A stretch of 64,000 nt of DNA. Source: Candidatus Saccharibacteria bacterium UBA2951. GTDB lineage: Bacteria > Patescibacteriota > Saccharimonadia > Saccharimonadales > Saccharimonadaceae. A model generated the notes under the pieces. That model worked only from the letters and a program-made list of their open reading frames with translations, was not told the origin of the DNA and made no database searches. The stretch's first letter is position 1. The number at the start of each line of letters is the position of its first letter. Made by a program: the position numbers and the translations under genes. Below are positions 34,770 to 43,765 of this stretch, piece by piece. The stretch covers positions 17,716 to 81,715 of the forward strand of contig DEBR01000004.1 of NCBI GenBank assembly GCA_002348615.1, written 5' to 3'.

Positions 34770-35021
34770 ATGAGAAACATTACTATTAACAAACCGGTAC
34801 ACGTCACTGCACTAGGATTCAAAAAGAACCTGAGTGCGTACCCGCGCCAGATTGAGTTCGAAGGCCGCACCTACGATTTCGTAGACGCTGGCCTGAGCTG
34901 CCTGGTGCGTAGCGGCCAGATGGCGAGTCAGATTCTGACTCTTACCGATGGTCGTTCGCAGTTTCGACTGCGAAGTGACAACTACGGTGGCTTATGGACG
35001 CTGCTCTCGATGAGCGCATGA
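34770..35021 (+). CDS. Small hypothetical protein
   Basis: 83 aa. Start chosen at the ATG preceded by TTAGGAGTGA, not at a GTG 123 nt upstream whose translation looks unlike protein. The product is beta-rich and basic (HVTALGFKKNLSAYPRQIEF, GQMASQILTLTDGRSQFRLR), soluble. It might bind nucleic acid. No family recognised. Followed by a perfect terminator. Confidence 0.6.
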   Translation: MRNITINKPVHVTALGFKKNLSAYPRQIEFEGRTYDFVDAGLSCLVRSGQMASQILTLTDGRSQFRLRSDNYGGLWTLLSMSA

Positions 35022-35040
35022 TCTAGCCGCGTAGTCTTAG

Positions 35041-35068
35041 CGACGTCGCTGCAAAGCGGCGTCGTTTT
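35041..35068 (+). terminator. Terminator of the 83-aa gene
   Basis: CGACGTCGCT-GCAA-AGCGGCGTCG then TTTT. Confidence 0.9.
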
Positions 35069-35143
35069 GGATTGTAAGATTTGTTACACCTCGGCCCGTT
35101 TTAACGTTCTATACTATAAGTACATCTAAATAGGGGAATAGTA

Positions 35144-35854
35144 GTGGCAGACACGGAGTTTTCAGGACTTAAAGCGATATTTTTTAACGGCACTCTTAAA
35201 AGATCGCCCGAAGTAAGTAATACCGAAGGATTGTTGCAGGCCAGCGCGGAGCTTATGCGCGGCAAAGGTGTTGAAGTCGAGATAATTCGGACGATAGACC
35301 ACGACATCGCCAGCGGCGTACAACCCGACATGCGCGAACATGGCTGGGATAAAGACGAGTGGCCAGAGTTATTTAAAAAGGTAAAGGCCGCCGATATCTT
35401 GGTGGTATGCGGGCCAATTTGGTTGGGCGACAACAGTAGTCAGACGAAGCTTCTGATAGAACGGCTCTATTCAAACTCCGGCGACCTTAATGACAAGGGC
35501 CAGTTCGTATATTACGGAAAAGCAGGTGGCGCGATCATTACGGGGAACGAAGACGGGGTAAAGCACTGTTCCATGAATATCCTATACAGTCTGCAACACA
35601 TCGGCTTCGCCATTCCACCCTCGGCGGACGCGGGGTGGATTGGCGCCATCGGACCAGGACCAAGCTACCTCGACGAAGGCTCGGGTGGTCCGGAGAGCAA
35701 CTTTACCAACCGCAACGTGACGTTCATGACCTACAATCTGATGCACATGGCTAAAATGCTGAAAGATAAAGGGGGATTCCCCACGGAAGGAAACTTACCG
35801 GAAGCCTGGAAGCAGGGTGAACGCTGGGGGTATCATAACCCAGAATACCGCTAA
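35144..35854 (+). CDS. Flavodoxin-fold NADPH-dependent FMN reductase-like protein
   Basis: 236 aa from a GTG with AGGGGAA upstream. Flavodoxin-like core: LKAIFFNGTLKRSPEVSNT (phosphate loop), AADILVVCGPIWLGDNSSQT and GKAGGAIITGNEDGVKHC. Probably an FMN-binding oxidoreductase of the WrbA/NQO-type superfamily; electron partner unknown. Co-transcribed with chaB, 24 nt downstream. Confidence 0.88.
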   Translation: MADTEFSGLKAIFFNGTLKRSPEVSNTEGLLQASAELMRGKGVEVEIIRTIDHDIASGVQPDMREHGWDKDEWPELFKKVKAADILVVCGPIWLGDNSSQTKLLIERLYSNSGDLNDKGQFVYYGKAGGAIITGNEDGVKHCSMNILYSLQHIGFAIPPSADAGWIGAIGPGPSYLDEGSGGPESNFTNRNVTFMTYNLMHMAKMLKDKGGFPTEGNLPEAWKQGERWGYHNPEYR

Positions 35855-35878
35855 TAACTAACTGAGAGGAGGCGACAT

Positions 35879-36109
35879 ATGCCATATTCCAAACGGGAAG
35901 ATCTGCCACCGAACGTCAAAAACGTCCTACCGGATCATGCCCAGGACATCTACAAAGAGGCATTTAACCATGCGTACGACGAATACAAAGATCCTAAGGA
36001 TCGTACCCAAGGTGGTACTCGCGAGGAAGCCGCTCACCGTGTAGCTTGGTCGGCCGTCAAACAGAAATACAGCAAGGGCACCGACGACAAGTGGCACCCA
36101 AAGGATTAA
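35879..36109 (+). CDS. chaB: ChaB family protein
   Basis: 76 aa. LPPNVKNVLPDHAQDIYKEA with FNHAYDEY and AAHRVAWSAVKQKYSK is the ChaB signature. ChaB was described with a cation antiporter, but small ChaB-like proteins are widespread and their role is unclear. GAGAGGAGG precedes the ATG. Confidence 0.92.
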   Translation: MPYSKREDLPPNVKNVLPDHAQDIYKEAFNHAYDEYKDPKDRTQGGTREEAAHRVAWSAVKQKYSKGTDDKWHPKD

Positions 36110-36592
36110 TCAGTCGTAGACTCGTTGGTCGGTAATGACCCGTGACAGCGGAATGTCATGCGGTTCCGCGACAATGCGTTCGACATGCTGAGATTCATAT
36201 GCCAAACCTACGGCGGCCGCTTGTGGTTGAGTGGCAAGGAACCTGTCATACCATCCGCCACCGTAGCCGACACGGTTCAGGTTATCATCAAAGGCGAGTA
36301 GCGGCACAAGTATCAAGTCGAATTTTTCTGTCGGCATCGGAGCTTGTCTGGTCGAGTCTCCCAAGGTGACCTGAACCAACGGCCAAGTCGAACGCACATA
36401 CGGTACGACCCATGACGTATCGACTTCTCCCCGCTCATCGACCGACTGAAATACATGCATGCGCCGTATGTCCTGCCATGGAAGCTCTTTTTTTGCTCTC
36501 AGGGCTACCGCGTCGTTTTTGACACGTTTTATGTCAGGTGTAAGTAGGCTACGAAGCGCTTTAATCTGCGTGCGGAGTTCTTCCTTATCCAT
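36110..36592 (-). CDS. 5-formyltetrahydrofolate cyclo-ligase
   Basis: 160 aa. N-terminal KEELRTQIKALRSLL with the basic substrate-binding stretch, and the ATP-binding loop GYGGGWYDRFLA, the family hallmark. Converts 5-formyl-THF to methenyl-THF, feeding the folate pool used by ThyA. Minus-strand TATACT (36599-36604) ends 6 nt before the ATG. Confidence 0.94.
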   Translation of the reverse strand: MDKEELRTQIKALRSLLTPDIKRVKNDAVALRAKKELPWQDIRRMHVFQSVDERGEVDTSWVVPYVRSTWPLVQVTLGDSTRQAPMPTEKFDLILVPLLAFDDNLNRVGYGGGWYDRFLATQPQAAAVGLAYESQHVERIVAEPHDIPLSRVITDQRVYD

Positions 36593-36621
36593 GCGTCAAG
36601 TATACGCCGTCAAGACCACAC

Positions 36622-36676
36622 TTTACAAAATATTTTACTTATGCTATAATGATTCCATAAGGTAATCAAATTTACC
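36622..36676 (+). promoter_or_regulatory. DEAD-box gene promoter and leader hairpin
   Basis: TTTACA (36622-36627), 17-nt spacer, TATAAT (36645-36650). The 105-nt leader starts with GGTAA-TCAAAT-TTACC (36661-36676). Long leaders are common for cold-regulated helicases. Confidence 0.6.
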
Positions 36677-36761
36677 TGGATGAATACCGTAATTTCAGCT
36701 TGAATCCATTCTTGTTAAGTTCCGACCGTTCATCGATTAAATACGTGAACGAAAGGAATTC

Positions 36762-37991
36762 ATGTCTCAACCCCACACCCGCACTTTTCGTGCGCGAAAA
36801 TCAACCGGTCGTAGTTTCGGCCCACAGCGCTCGTCAGGTAGCCGGCCGCAGCGCTCAAAAGGTAACCGCAAGGCCTACATTCACCCGTCGAAGTTCATCA
36901 ACCGCACCCCAAAGACTGCCGAGACGGTAGAGTACGTGCCGACTCATGCGTTCATTGATTTTGCCCTAGCGAACGACGTTCAGCGCAATCTCGCGAGTAT
37001 CGGTTTTACCGCGCCAAGTGCAATTCAGGACCAAGCGATTCCGCACGTCCTCGAAGGTAAGGACGTCATAGGTTTAGCGAACACCGGTACCGGTAAGACG
37101 GCGGCTTTCTTGCTACCGATCTTGACTCATTTAGTAAAGAACCCTGAGCGAAATAGCGTGCTTATTATGGCGCCGACCCGTGAATTGGCACAGCAGATCA
37201 ATGACGAGGCACGTCGCTTTTCTGAAGGTATGCGTATTTACACGACCGTTGTCGTGGGCGGCACGAATATTGAACGCCAAATCCGTGAACTAAAACGAGG
37301 ACCACATATTATCATTGGTACTCCCGGTCGACTGAATGACCTGTTGAACCGACGAGCCCTGAACCTCGACGACATTAATCATTTCGTCCTCGACGAAGCG
37401 GACCGTATGCTCGACATGGGATTCATTAACGATATTCGTAAAATCGCGAGCCTACTGCCACACGATCGCCAAACGCTTTGTTTTTCGGCTACTATTACGC
37501 CGACTATCCAAGGCCTGATTCACGACTTCATGCAGAACCCTGAAACCGTATCGGTACGAACCGGTGAAACGTCGGACCATGTCGTACAAGACATCATTGA
37601 AGCCGGCGATAAGCTGCACAAACAAGAAATTTTGCGCGACATGCTTGGTAAAGATGAGTTTGAAAAAGTTCTGGTGTTCGGCGAAACCAAGTTCGGCGTC
37701 CAACGCCTGGCTGACCACCTGACAAAAGACGGTATCCCGTCTGAAGCCATCCATGGCAACAAATCACAAAGCCAGCGCCAACGCGCGCTTCACGCCTTTA
37801 AGTCGAATAAGGTCCGCGTGCTTGTCGCGACTGACGTTGCCGCCCGTGGACTTGATATCCCGAACGTCAGTCACGTGATCAATTTCGATACACCAGCGAC
37901 CTATGAGGACTATGTCCACCGTATCGGACGGACCGGTCGGGGCGGCGCCAGCGGTATCGCATTGACATTCGTTGACAAACAAAGCAGGTAA
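36762..37991 (+). CDS. DEAD-box RNA helicase
   Basis: 409 aa. Basic N-terminal tail of about 60 residues, then Q motif (GFTAPSAIQDQAI), Walker A ANTGTGKTAAFL, PTRELA, TPGRL, DEAD (VLDEADRMLDMG), SAT, and the second RecA domain ending HRIGRTGRGG. No long C-terminal RNA-binding extension, so it is a minimal helicase. AAAGGAATTC precedes the start. Confidence 0.97.
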   Translation: MSQPHTRTFRARKSTGRSFGPQRSSGSRPQRSKGNRKAYIHPSKFINRTPKTAETVEYVPTHAFIDFALANDVQRNLASIGFTAPSAIQDQAIPHVLEGKDVIGLANTGTGKTAAFLLPILTHLVKNPERNSVLIMAPTRELAQQINDEARRFSEGMRIYTTVVVGGTNIERQIRELKRGPHIIIGTPGRLNDLLNRRALNLDDINHFVLDEADRMLDMGFINDIRKIASLLPHDRQTLCFSATITPTIQGLIHDFMQNPETVSVRTGETSDHVVQDIIEAGDKLHKQEILRDMLGKDEFEKVLVFGETKFGVQRLADHLTKDGIPSEAIHGNKSQSQRQRALHAFKSNKVRVLVATDVAARGLDIPNVSHVINFDTPATYEDYVHRIGRTGRGGASGIALTFVDKQSR

Positions 37992-38000
37992 CCTGTTCCT

Positions 38001-39290
38001 ATGGCGACCTTTCCAATCGTCGAAACGACACTCGACCGCATTGTCGGGGGTGGTCAAGCGCTTGGTACTTACCCAGATGGACGCAAATTGTTCGTATGGG
38101 GTGGGCTACCCGGTGAAACCGTAAATGTACAAGTAACAAAGAAACGCTCCAAACTGGTTGAAGGCAGGGTGGTCGAGGTACTTAAACGCAGTCCTGAACG
38201 CATTGATGCCATCGACTCGGAAAGTTATTTATCTACCAGCCCGTGGCAGATCATGAAGCCGGAAGCTGAAGCGCATTACAAAGCAGCCTTGATTGAGGAG
38301 GCTTTTGAACTACACGACATAGTGCTTCCTAATGCGATTGAAGTAAAAACCGACGACGCTCGGTTCGGATATCGCAACAAAGTCGAATTCAGTTTTTACT
38401 GGGACACCGAGACCAATATGCTCGACCTAGCGTTTTTCGTACGCGCCAGCAAGGGCAAGGTCCCGGTTGAAGGCACATCACTCGCTAAAGAGCCTATAAA
38501 CGTACTGGCGCGAGAAATCCGCGACTTACTACGAACAAAATCGATTGAAGCCCGTTCGCTCAAGACACTTCTTATCCGCTGCGACCAAACCGGTAACTGC
38601 GTTTGGCAACTCTATGTCAAAGACCGCTTACCAAAGCTTATTTCTGAAAAAGAGGCCGCGAAGCTTCCTGCGATTGGCGGTGAGGTGATATATTCCGACC
38701 CTAAAAGTCCAGCCAGTAGGATTACCGAGCGTCTGGCTTCGTTCGGGCAAACGGTATTGACCGATGTTATTTTAGGAACTGCGTTTTCGTACGCTACCGA
38801 GAGCTTTTTTCAGGTGAATCTTCCCATGTATGAAACAGCTCTTAAAGACATGAGAAAGTGGCTGGAGCAAGCTTCTGTGGTTGATATGTATAGCGGGGTA
38901 GGAACTATCGGTCTGACCATAGGCGGCAGCTCGCCAGTACTCGTTGAATTAGATGAATCAGCCGTACGCGAGATGAAGCGAAACACCAGCGCGCTGAAGA
39001 GCAAAGCAAAAGTCGTGCACGCAGCGAGCGAAACGGCGCTTGATTATATAGTAAGTGACGCCGACATTATTTTAGATCCACCGCGCGCCGGCCTGCATAC
39101 CCATGTTATTCAGCGCCTCCTAGACGTACGACCGAAGCGGATTGTTTATCTGAGCTGTAACCCGGTTACCCAAGCCCGTGACGTCGCGTTGTTATCTGAG
39201 AGTTATGGTATTCGGCATCATATGGGATATAATTTTTTCCCAGCGACGCCTCATATAGAGCACCTTGTTGTGCTTGACCTTACATCATAA
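38001..39290 (+). CDS. TRAM-domain RNA uracil-C5 methyltransferase (RlmD/TrmA family)
   Basis: 429 aa. N-terminal TRAM domain (IVGGGQALGTYPDGRKLFVW), RNA-binding centre, and C-terminal SAM methyltransferase: DMYSGVGTIGLTI, DADIILDPPRAGL and catalytic Cys in YLSCNPVTQARD. Makes m5U in rRNA or tRNA. The usual N-terminal four-Cys iron-sulfur motif of RlmD is not visible. Begins 9 nt after the helicase, likely an RNA-processing operon. Confidence 0.93.
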   Translation: MATFPIVETTLDRIVGGGQALGTYPDGRKLFVWGGLPGETVNVQVTKKRSKLVEGRVVEVLKRSPERIDAIDSESYLSTSPWQIMKPEAEAHYKAALIEEAFELHDIVLPNAIEVKTDDARFGYRNKVEFSFYWDTETNMLDLAFFVRASKGKVPVEGTSLAKEPINVLAREIRDLLRTKSIEARSLKTLLIRCDQTGNCVWQLYVKDRLPKLISEKEAAKLPAIGGEVIYSDPKSPASRITERLASFGQTVLTDVILGTAFSYATESFFQVNLPMYETALKDMRKWLEQASVVDMYSGVGTIGLTIGGSSPVLVELDESAVREMKRNTSALKSKAKVVHAASETALDYIVSDADIILDPPRAGLHTHVIQRLLDVRPKRIVYLSCNPVTQARDVALLSESYGIRHHMGYNFFPATPHIEHLVVLDLTS

Positions 39291-39293
39291 TCG

Positions 39294-39782
39294 TCAGAGC
39301 GTTTTGATTCGGCGGTAGGCGAACTTGGCAGCCGGTCGCCATTCACCTTTAGCGTCGGTGTCGAACTGTTTGATCTCACCGGTCCGAACTTCAGATATCA
39401 AGACGAGGGCAGGATTATATGGCGCAAGTGTCCGGTAATACTGTAAGTCTTGTTTTGAAGGGTTGCTACGACCTGGAAAGACGTCTTTGAATTTTTTCGT
39501 TCCGATATCATCAAAGTAGTTCGGTTGGCCTTTGGGCGGCATGTATATTTCAGCGGTCAGCCCCATACGGCCGACGATCTTTTTAATATCGGCGAGAAGC
39601 AGCTTGGAAGTACCGGTGACATACAGTAGTAATTGCTTCTTGGTCGTCAAAAAGAGCGTTCCCCTGGCGACACGGCTGACGGGTACGCCGCGCACGATCA
39701 CATGGTCTATGTCGACTTGCATGCCAAACTGGCTCTTGGCAATCTGTTCAAGCGCCATGTCATCGTATACGCTTTCGTTCAT
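39294..39782 (-). CDS. Hypothetical protein
   Basis: About 162 aa. Start at MNESVYDD because minus-strand TACAAT (39789-39794, extended by TGG) ends 6 nt upstream; longer versions run through the promoter. Beta-rich, with VSRVARGTLFLTTKKQLLLY and VLISEVRTGEIKQFD; basic C-terminus. No family recognised; no membrane segment. Confidence 0.72.
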   Translation of the reverse strand: MNESVYDDMALEQIAKSQFGMQVDIDHVIVRGVPVSRVARGTLFLTTKKQLLLYVTGTSKLLLADIKKIVGRMGLTAEIYMPPKGQPNYFDDIGTKKFKDVFPGRSNPSKQDLQYYRTLAPYNPALVLISEVRTGEIKQFDTDAKGEWRPAAKFAYRRIKTL

Positions 39783-39788
39783 GTTGCT

Positions 39789-39844
39789 ATTGTACCACCG
39801 CCAAAGCCCTCTGAGACCTCTTATAATTCGAAACTTGCTACAAT
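39789..39844. promoter_or_regulatory. Divergent leaderless promoters
   Basis: Minus-strand TGG-TACAAT (39789-39794) and plus-strand TGC-TACAAT (39839-39844) serve start codons 70 bp apart, with 6- and 8-nt gaps. Confidence 0.65.
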
Positions 39845-39852
39845 AATAGGCA

Positions 39853-42800
39853 GTGGATTTTGAACGACGATACAAGCAGCTGAACGATCGTCAACGTGAG
39901 GCGGTCGACACGATCGAAGGGCCGGTCATGGTGGTCGCCGGGCCAGGGACGGGAAAGACCGAGCTTCTTAGCATGCGCGTCGCGAATATTCTTCAAAAAA
40001 CCGACACGCTCCCCGAAAATATTCTTTGCCTGACATTCACGGAAAGTGGTGCGACCGCCATGCGTGAACGCCTGAGCCAAATCATCGGGCCGCAGGCGTA
40101 TAAGGTCGCAATCCATACGTTTCATAGTTTCGGCTCCGATATCATTAATCAGTACGGTGAGTATTTTTATCACGGCGCGGATTTTCGCCCGGCTTCCGAT
40201 TTGAATTCGTACGAGCTGCTTCGTTCCATCTTTGATTCGCTTGACTTTTCAAACCCTCTCGCGTCACGCATGAATGACGAGTACACACATTTGCCGGACA
40301 CGCTTACGGCCATTTCCGAGCTGAAAAAAAGCGGCCTGACCAATGAGGAACTTATGCAACTGCTCGACGCGAACGATGCCGTACTAGATGCCGTCGAAGA
40401 TGACCTTGCGGTGGCATTTTCGAGTCGTATTTCAACTAAAACCGTTGACGCCCTGGCACCGATTGCTACCAAGCTAGCCGAACTGCCGACAGCCAGCTTA
40501 CCACCGGGCGTAGCACCGCTTTCCAATGTATTAGCTCTTAGCCTAGCGCACGCTGTCGACGCGGCGCACGACCAAGGCTCGACTAAGCCCATTACCGCAT
40601 GGAAAAACCAGCACATAGAAAAGGACGAGCGCGGTAATTTCGTATTCAAGGATCGCCGCCGGAGCGTCAAGCTACGGGCGTTAAGTTACTTATATTACCA
40701 ATACCTTATGAAAATGCAGGAAGAAGAGCTGTTTGATTTTGACGATATGGTGCTTCGGGTCGTGCACGCCATGGAGGTATTTCCGGACCTGCGTTACAAC
40801 CTGCAGGAGAGGTATTTGTATGTCATGGTCGACGAGTTCCAGGACACGAACCTGGCACAAGCGCGTATTTTACATAACCTTACCTCGACTCCGACCGGTG
40901 ATGCGCCGAACGTCATGGTCGTCGGCGACGATGACCAGGCAATTTATAGCTTCCAAGGGGCCGAAGTAGGAAACATTCTGAATTTCAGGGATCGTTACGA
41001 GGACGTCCGTATTATCACGCTTCAAGACAACTACCGGTCGGACAACGTCATCCTCAAAAGCGCACGGACGGTGATTACACAGGGCGAAGACAGGTTAGAG
41101 CGGTATCTTGAAGAAGTTGATAAGTCTTTGACCGCAAACCACTCTGACCCGAAGGCGAGGATCAAACTTTACTCATACCCACGCATCGAGGACGAGCGTC
41201 GAGCTGTCGCGAGATCAATAAAAGCCAGGCTAACAGCCGGTGTAAAGCCGGAAACCATAGCGGTGCTTGCCCGCAGACATCATGAGCTTGTTGCGCTTCT
41301 GCCTTATTTTGCCGCCGAAGGAATCGACGTAAACTACGAGCGGCGCGACAATGTGCTTGAATCAGAAGTCGTATCACAGCTAGTGCTTGTCTCAAAAATC
41401 GTCTGTCACTTGGCAGAAGGACTCATTAGCGACGCGGACGCACTCCTTCCGCGTCTTATCGCGCACCCCGCGTGGGGCTTCGAAACCGAAGCGGTCTGGC
41501 AACTGAGCCTGAACGCGCATAAGCACCATGGCGGCTGGCTGGAGCAGATGGGAGTAACACCAAGATTCATGCCGCTGCACGGTTGGCTGATGGAACAATC
41601 CCGCAGAGTTTCGTCGCAGCCGGCCGAACGGATCATTGACACGCTTGTCGGGTCACCAGAAGAAGACCTGGGCGATGGCTCGTTCCATTCGCCGCTCTTT
41701 CCTTATTTCTTCTCAGAAGACCGGCGTACGTCGCAGCCGGCCGAATATGTCACGTACCTGGAAGCGCTGCGGACCATCCGTGCGAAGCTGCGTGAATATC
41801 GACCGGGCCAATCCCTCGGACTTTCCGATTTCATCGATTTCATTGAGTTGCACCTCAGCCTCGGAAGCGCCATTACCAGCGTCCGTGTTCGTTCTGATAA
41901 TCAGCAGGATGCCGTGAACCTTATGACCGCACATAAATCGAAGGGTCTTGAGTTTGATCATGTGTATATCATCGGTGCCGTAGACACATCTTGGGGCGAA
42001 CAAGTCAGGTCGCGTGCGCGCTTAATCAGCTATCCGGAAAACCTTCCCATACGGCCAAGCGGTGACTCGTTCGACGAACGACTACGGCTATTCTTCGTTG
42101 CCATGACACGAGCGCGATCCTCACTCACTATCAGCTTTTCAGAAGCGGACGACAACGGCAAAGCGCTACTGCCAAGCAGTTTTCTTATCGCGAGCGACCT
42201 TGAAGTCGAGCCTGTCAACACTAGCAGCGACGGGCATGAACTTGTGCGTGAGTTACGGCAAGAATGGTACCAGCCGTTCACCAACCTCGATCCTACCGAC
42301 ATGAAGCGCGTATTGGCGCACAGGCTTGAAGGCTACAAGCTAAGCGTTACTCACCTGACATCGTTCTTGGACGTAACCCGTGGCGGTCCGGCGCACTTCC
42401 TTATTTCAAACCTGCTGCATTTTCCAACCAGTAAGGCACCGAGCGCGCTGTATGGTTCGGCCATACATGCGGCCTTACAGAGGGCTCATACGCACTTCGC
42501 TGCGACAGGGAAGCGAAAACCGGTCGAAGACGTCTTACAAGACTTTGAAAAATCCCTTGTTAGCTACAATATGCCGAGTGACGACCTAGGCGCGTATCTG
42601 CAGCGCGGCGCAGCCAGCTTGTCGAGCTTTTTAAGCGCGCATTACGACGATTTCAGCGCACGCCAAAAAGTCGAAGTAGCTTTTGGCGGCCAGCAGAGTA
42701 TGGTCGGGCAAGCGACACTTACCGGCGCGCTCGACCTAGTCGATATCGATCCCGAAACACATGAGATGACCGTCACTGATTACAAGACCGGTTCGCCGTC

Positions 42801-43137
42801 TGACAAATGGACGGGCAAAACCGATGGCGAAAAGCTAAAACTCCATAAGTATCGCCAACAGCTATTGTTCTATAAGTTGCTTGTAGAGCACTCACGTGAC
42901 TTTTCCAACTACACTGTAGCAAAAGGTGTCCTGCAGTTCGTCGAACCTACTCCGGGTGGGCGAATCGTAAACCTCGACCTCAGCTTTTCAACCGACGAAC
43001 TTGCTGAGTTCGCGCGACTTGTCGAGCGGGTCTACGATCTCATCATATCGTTGAACTTGCCTGACACGTCCGGCTACCCGGCGACCTATGCTGGCGTAAA
43101 GGCATTTGAAGCCGATATCCTTAGTGGTGAATATTGA
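39853..43137 (+). CDS. UvrD-type helicase fused to PD-(D/E)XK nuclease (AddA/RecB-like)
   Basis: 1094 aa from a GTG. SF1 helicase motifs: VAGPGTGKTELL, TFTESGATAMRERL, VDEFQDTNLAQARIL, GDDDQAIYSFQGA, DNYRS, MTAHKSKGLEFDHVYI and RLFFVAMTRARSSL. The last 250 residues are a PD-(D/E)XK nuclease (LTGALDLVDID, then TVTDYKTGSPSDKW). Probably processes DNA double-strand ends alone or with a partner not in this window. Confidence 0.94.
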   Translation: MDFERRYKQLNDRQREAVDTIEGPVMVVAGPGTGKTELLSMRVANILQKTDTLPENILCLTFTESGATAMRERLSQIIGPQAYKVAIHTFHSFGSDIINQYGEYFYHGADFRPASDLNSYELLRSIFDSLDFSNPLASRMNDEYTHLPDTLTAISELKKSGLTNEELMQLLDANDAVLDAVEDDLAVAFSSRISTKTVDALAPIATKLAELPTASLPPGVAPLSNVLALSLAHAVDAAHDQGSTKPITAWKNQHIEKDERGNFVFKDRRRSVKLRALSYLYYQYLMKMQEEELFDFDDMVLRVVHAMEVFPDLRYNLQERYLYVMVDEFQDTNLAQARILHNLTSTPTGDAPNVMVVGDDDQAIYSFQGAEVGNILNFRDRYEDVRIITLQDNYRSDNVILKSARTVITQGEDRLERYLEEVDKSLTANHSDPKARIKLYSYPRIEDERRAVARSIKARLTAGVKPETIAVLARRHHELVALLPYFAAEGIDVNYERRDNVLESEVVSQLVLVSKIVCHLAEGLISDADALLPRLIAHPAWGFETEAVWQLSLNAHKHHGGWLEQMGVTPRFMPLHGWLMEQSRRVSSQPAERIIDTLVGSPEEDLGDGSFHSPLFPYFFSEDRRTSQPAEYVTYLEALRTIRAKLREYRPGQSLGLSDFIDFIELHLSLGSAITSVRVRSDNQQDAVNLMTAHKSKGLEFDHVYIIGAVDTSWGEQVRSRARLISYPENLPIRPSGDSFDERLRLFFVAMTRARSSLTISFSEADDNGKALLPSSFLIASDLEVEPVNTSSDGHELVRELRQEWYQPFTNLDPTDMKRVLAHRLEGYKLSVTHLTSFLDVTRGGPAHFLISNLLHFPTSKAPSALYGSAIHAALQRAHTHFAATGKRKPVEDVLQDFEKSLVSYNMPSDDLGAYLQRGAASLSSFLSAHYDDFSARQKVEVAFGGQQSMVGQATLTGALDLVDIDPETHEMTVTDYKTGSPSDKWTGKTDGEKLKLHKYRQQLLFYKLLVEHSRDFSNYTVAKGVLQFVEPTPGGRIVNLDLSFSTDELAEFARLVERVYDLIISLNLPDTSGYPATYAGVKAFEADILSGEY

Positions 43138-43162
43138 CGTTTCACCATATTTAAGTTAAAAT
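43134..43162 (+). promoter_or_regulatory. Promoter of the structured leader
   Basis: TTGACG (43134-43139), 17-nt spacer, TAAAAT (43157-43162); the -35 overlaps the helicase stop. Confidence 0.7.
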
Positions 43163-43184
43163 AATACGAGCATCAGGAGGTTGA

Positions 43185-43217
43185 GTGAACGTTCACTCCC
43201 ACACTGACGCCCATTGA
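43185..43217 (+). CDS. 10-codon His-rich leader peptide candidate
   Basis: GTG with AGGAGG 4 nt upstream, encoding MNVHSHTDAH (three His in ten) then TGA. It precedes a cluster of perfect hairpins. Leader peptides of this kind sense charged tRNA, but no his gene follows, so it may be incidental. Confidence 0.35.
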   Translation: MNVHSHTDAH

Positions 43218-43255
43218 AATGACAGGCACAGTGACATTATGGCCGCCAATGACTG

Positions 43256-43490
43256 CGTGCGCTCCCGAGGCGCACGAACGTGTCAGGTGGCAGCGGGTCA
43301 GCCCCCACAAAGTAGCTGACTCGCGGAGCACCTCGTCTGCAATGAGGTGCTCCAACCGCTTCGCAACGACGGACACGCTCCGTCGTTGCGTTGAAGCCCT
43401 GGGCGGGCGTGAGGGCGGTACCCCGACCGTCGTTAGCGCCCGTCCAGGCACCTTCGTATCCGATTCCGACCGCCTTCGAAGGAGGTGATC
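43256..43490 (+). ncRNA. Highly structured leader RNA, unassigned
   Basis: Successive hairpins: CGTGCGC/GCGCACG (43256-43276); GGAGCACCTC/GAGGTGCTCC (43325-43353); a perfect 12-bp stem CGCAACGACGGA/TCCGTCGTTGCG (43362-43390); CTGGGCGGGCG/CGCCCGTCCAG (43399-43447, one G-U) enclosing GGCGGT/ACCGTC; and palindrome CCTTCGAAGG (43473-43482) overlapping the Shine-Dalgarno of the next ORF. No riboswitch class recognised. Confidence 0.6.
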
Positions 43491-43493
43491 AGC

Positions 43494-43640
43494 ATGGCGA
43501 CCAAGGACCAGGTCAACAGCGCCATCACCGCCGTCAAGAACGGCGTCGCGACTCCTCAGCAGGAGAAGTGGGCTGCCGACGCGGCCAAGCAGGCCGGCTC
43601 AACCGGCAACCGCGCCCGCGAGGCGTTCAAGGGCAAGTAG
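43494..43640 (+). CDS. 48-aa cassette-type ORF with maximal Shine-Dalgarno
   Basis: AAGGAGGTGATC, complementary to 12 nt of the usual 16S 3' end, lies 3 nt before the ATG. The product (MATKDQVNSAITAVKNGVAT, ending AREAFKGK) is hydrophilic and helical with Ala, Lys and Gln, resembling small stress or DNA-associated proteins but not assignable. Codons are nearly all G/C-ending. A short hairpin (CTTACGC/GCGTAGG) follows the stop. Confidence 0.6.
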   Translation: MATKDQVNSAITAVKNGVATPQQEKWAADAAKQAGSTGNRAREAFKGK

Positions 43641-43765
43641 CCCTGACGATACGGACGCTTACGCAACCAGCGTAGGCCTTCGGGGTGAATCACTGTGCCT
43701 GTCCGTCTCACATTCGACATGATCGTTCGTGTCCGATGTAAGGCGATAATGACGAAACATAAAGC

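Noticed and set aside
43219..43488. 89-aa plus-strand ORF covering the hairpin cluster
   Set aside because: No Shine-Dalgarno, low-plausibility Arg/Ser-rich product, and it coincides with perfect RNA stems; open frames are frequent by chance in GC-rich sequence. Reinitiation after the 10-codon ORF remains possible.
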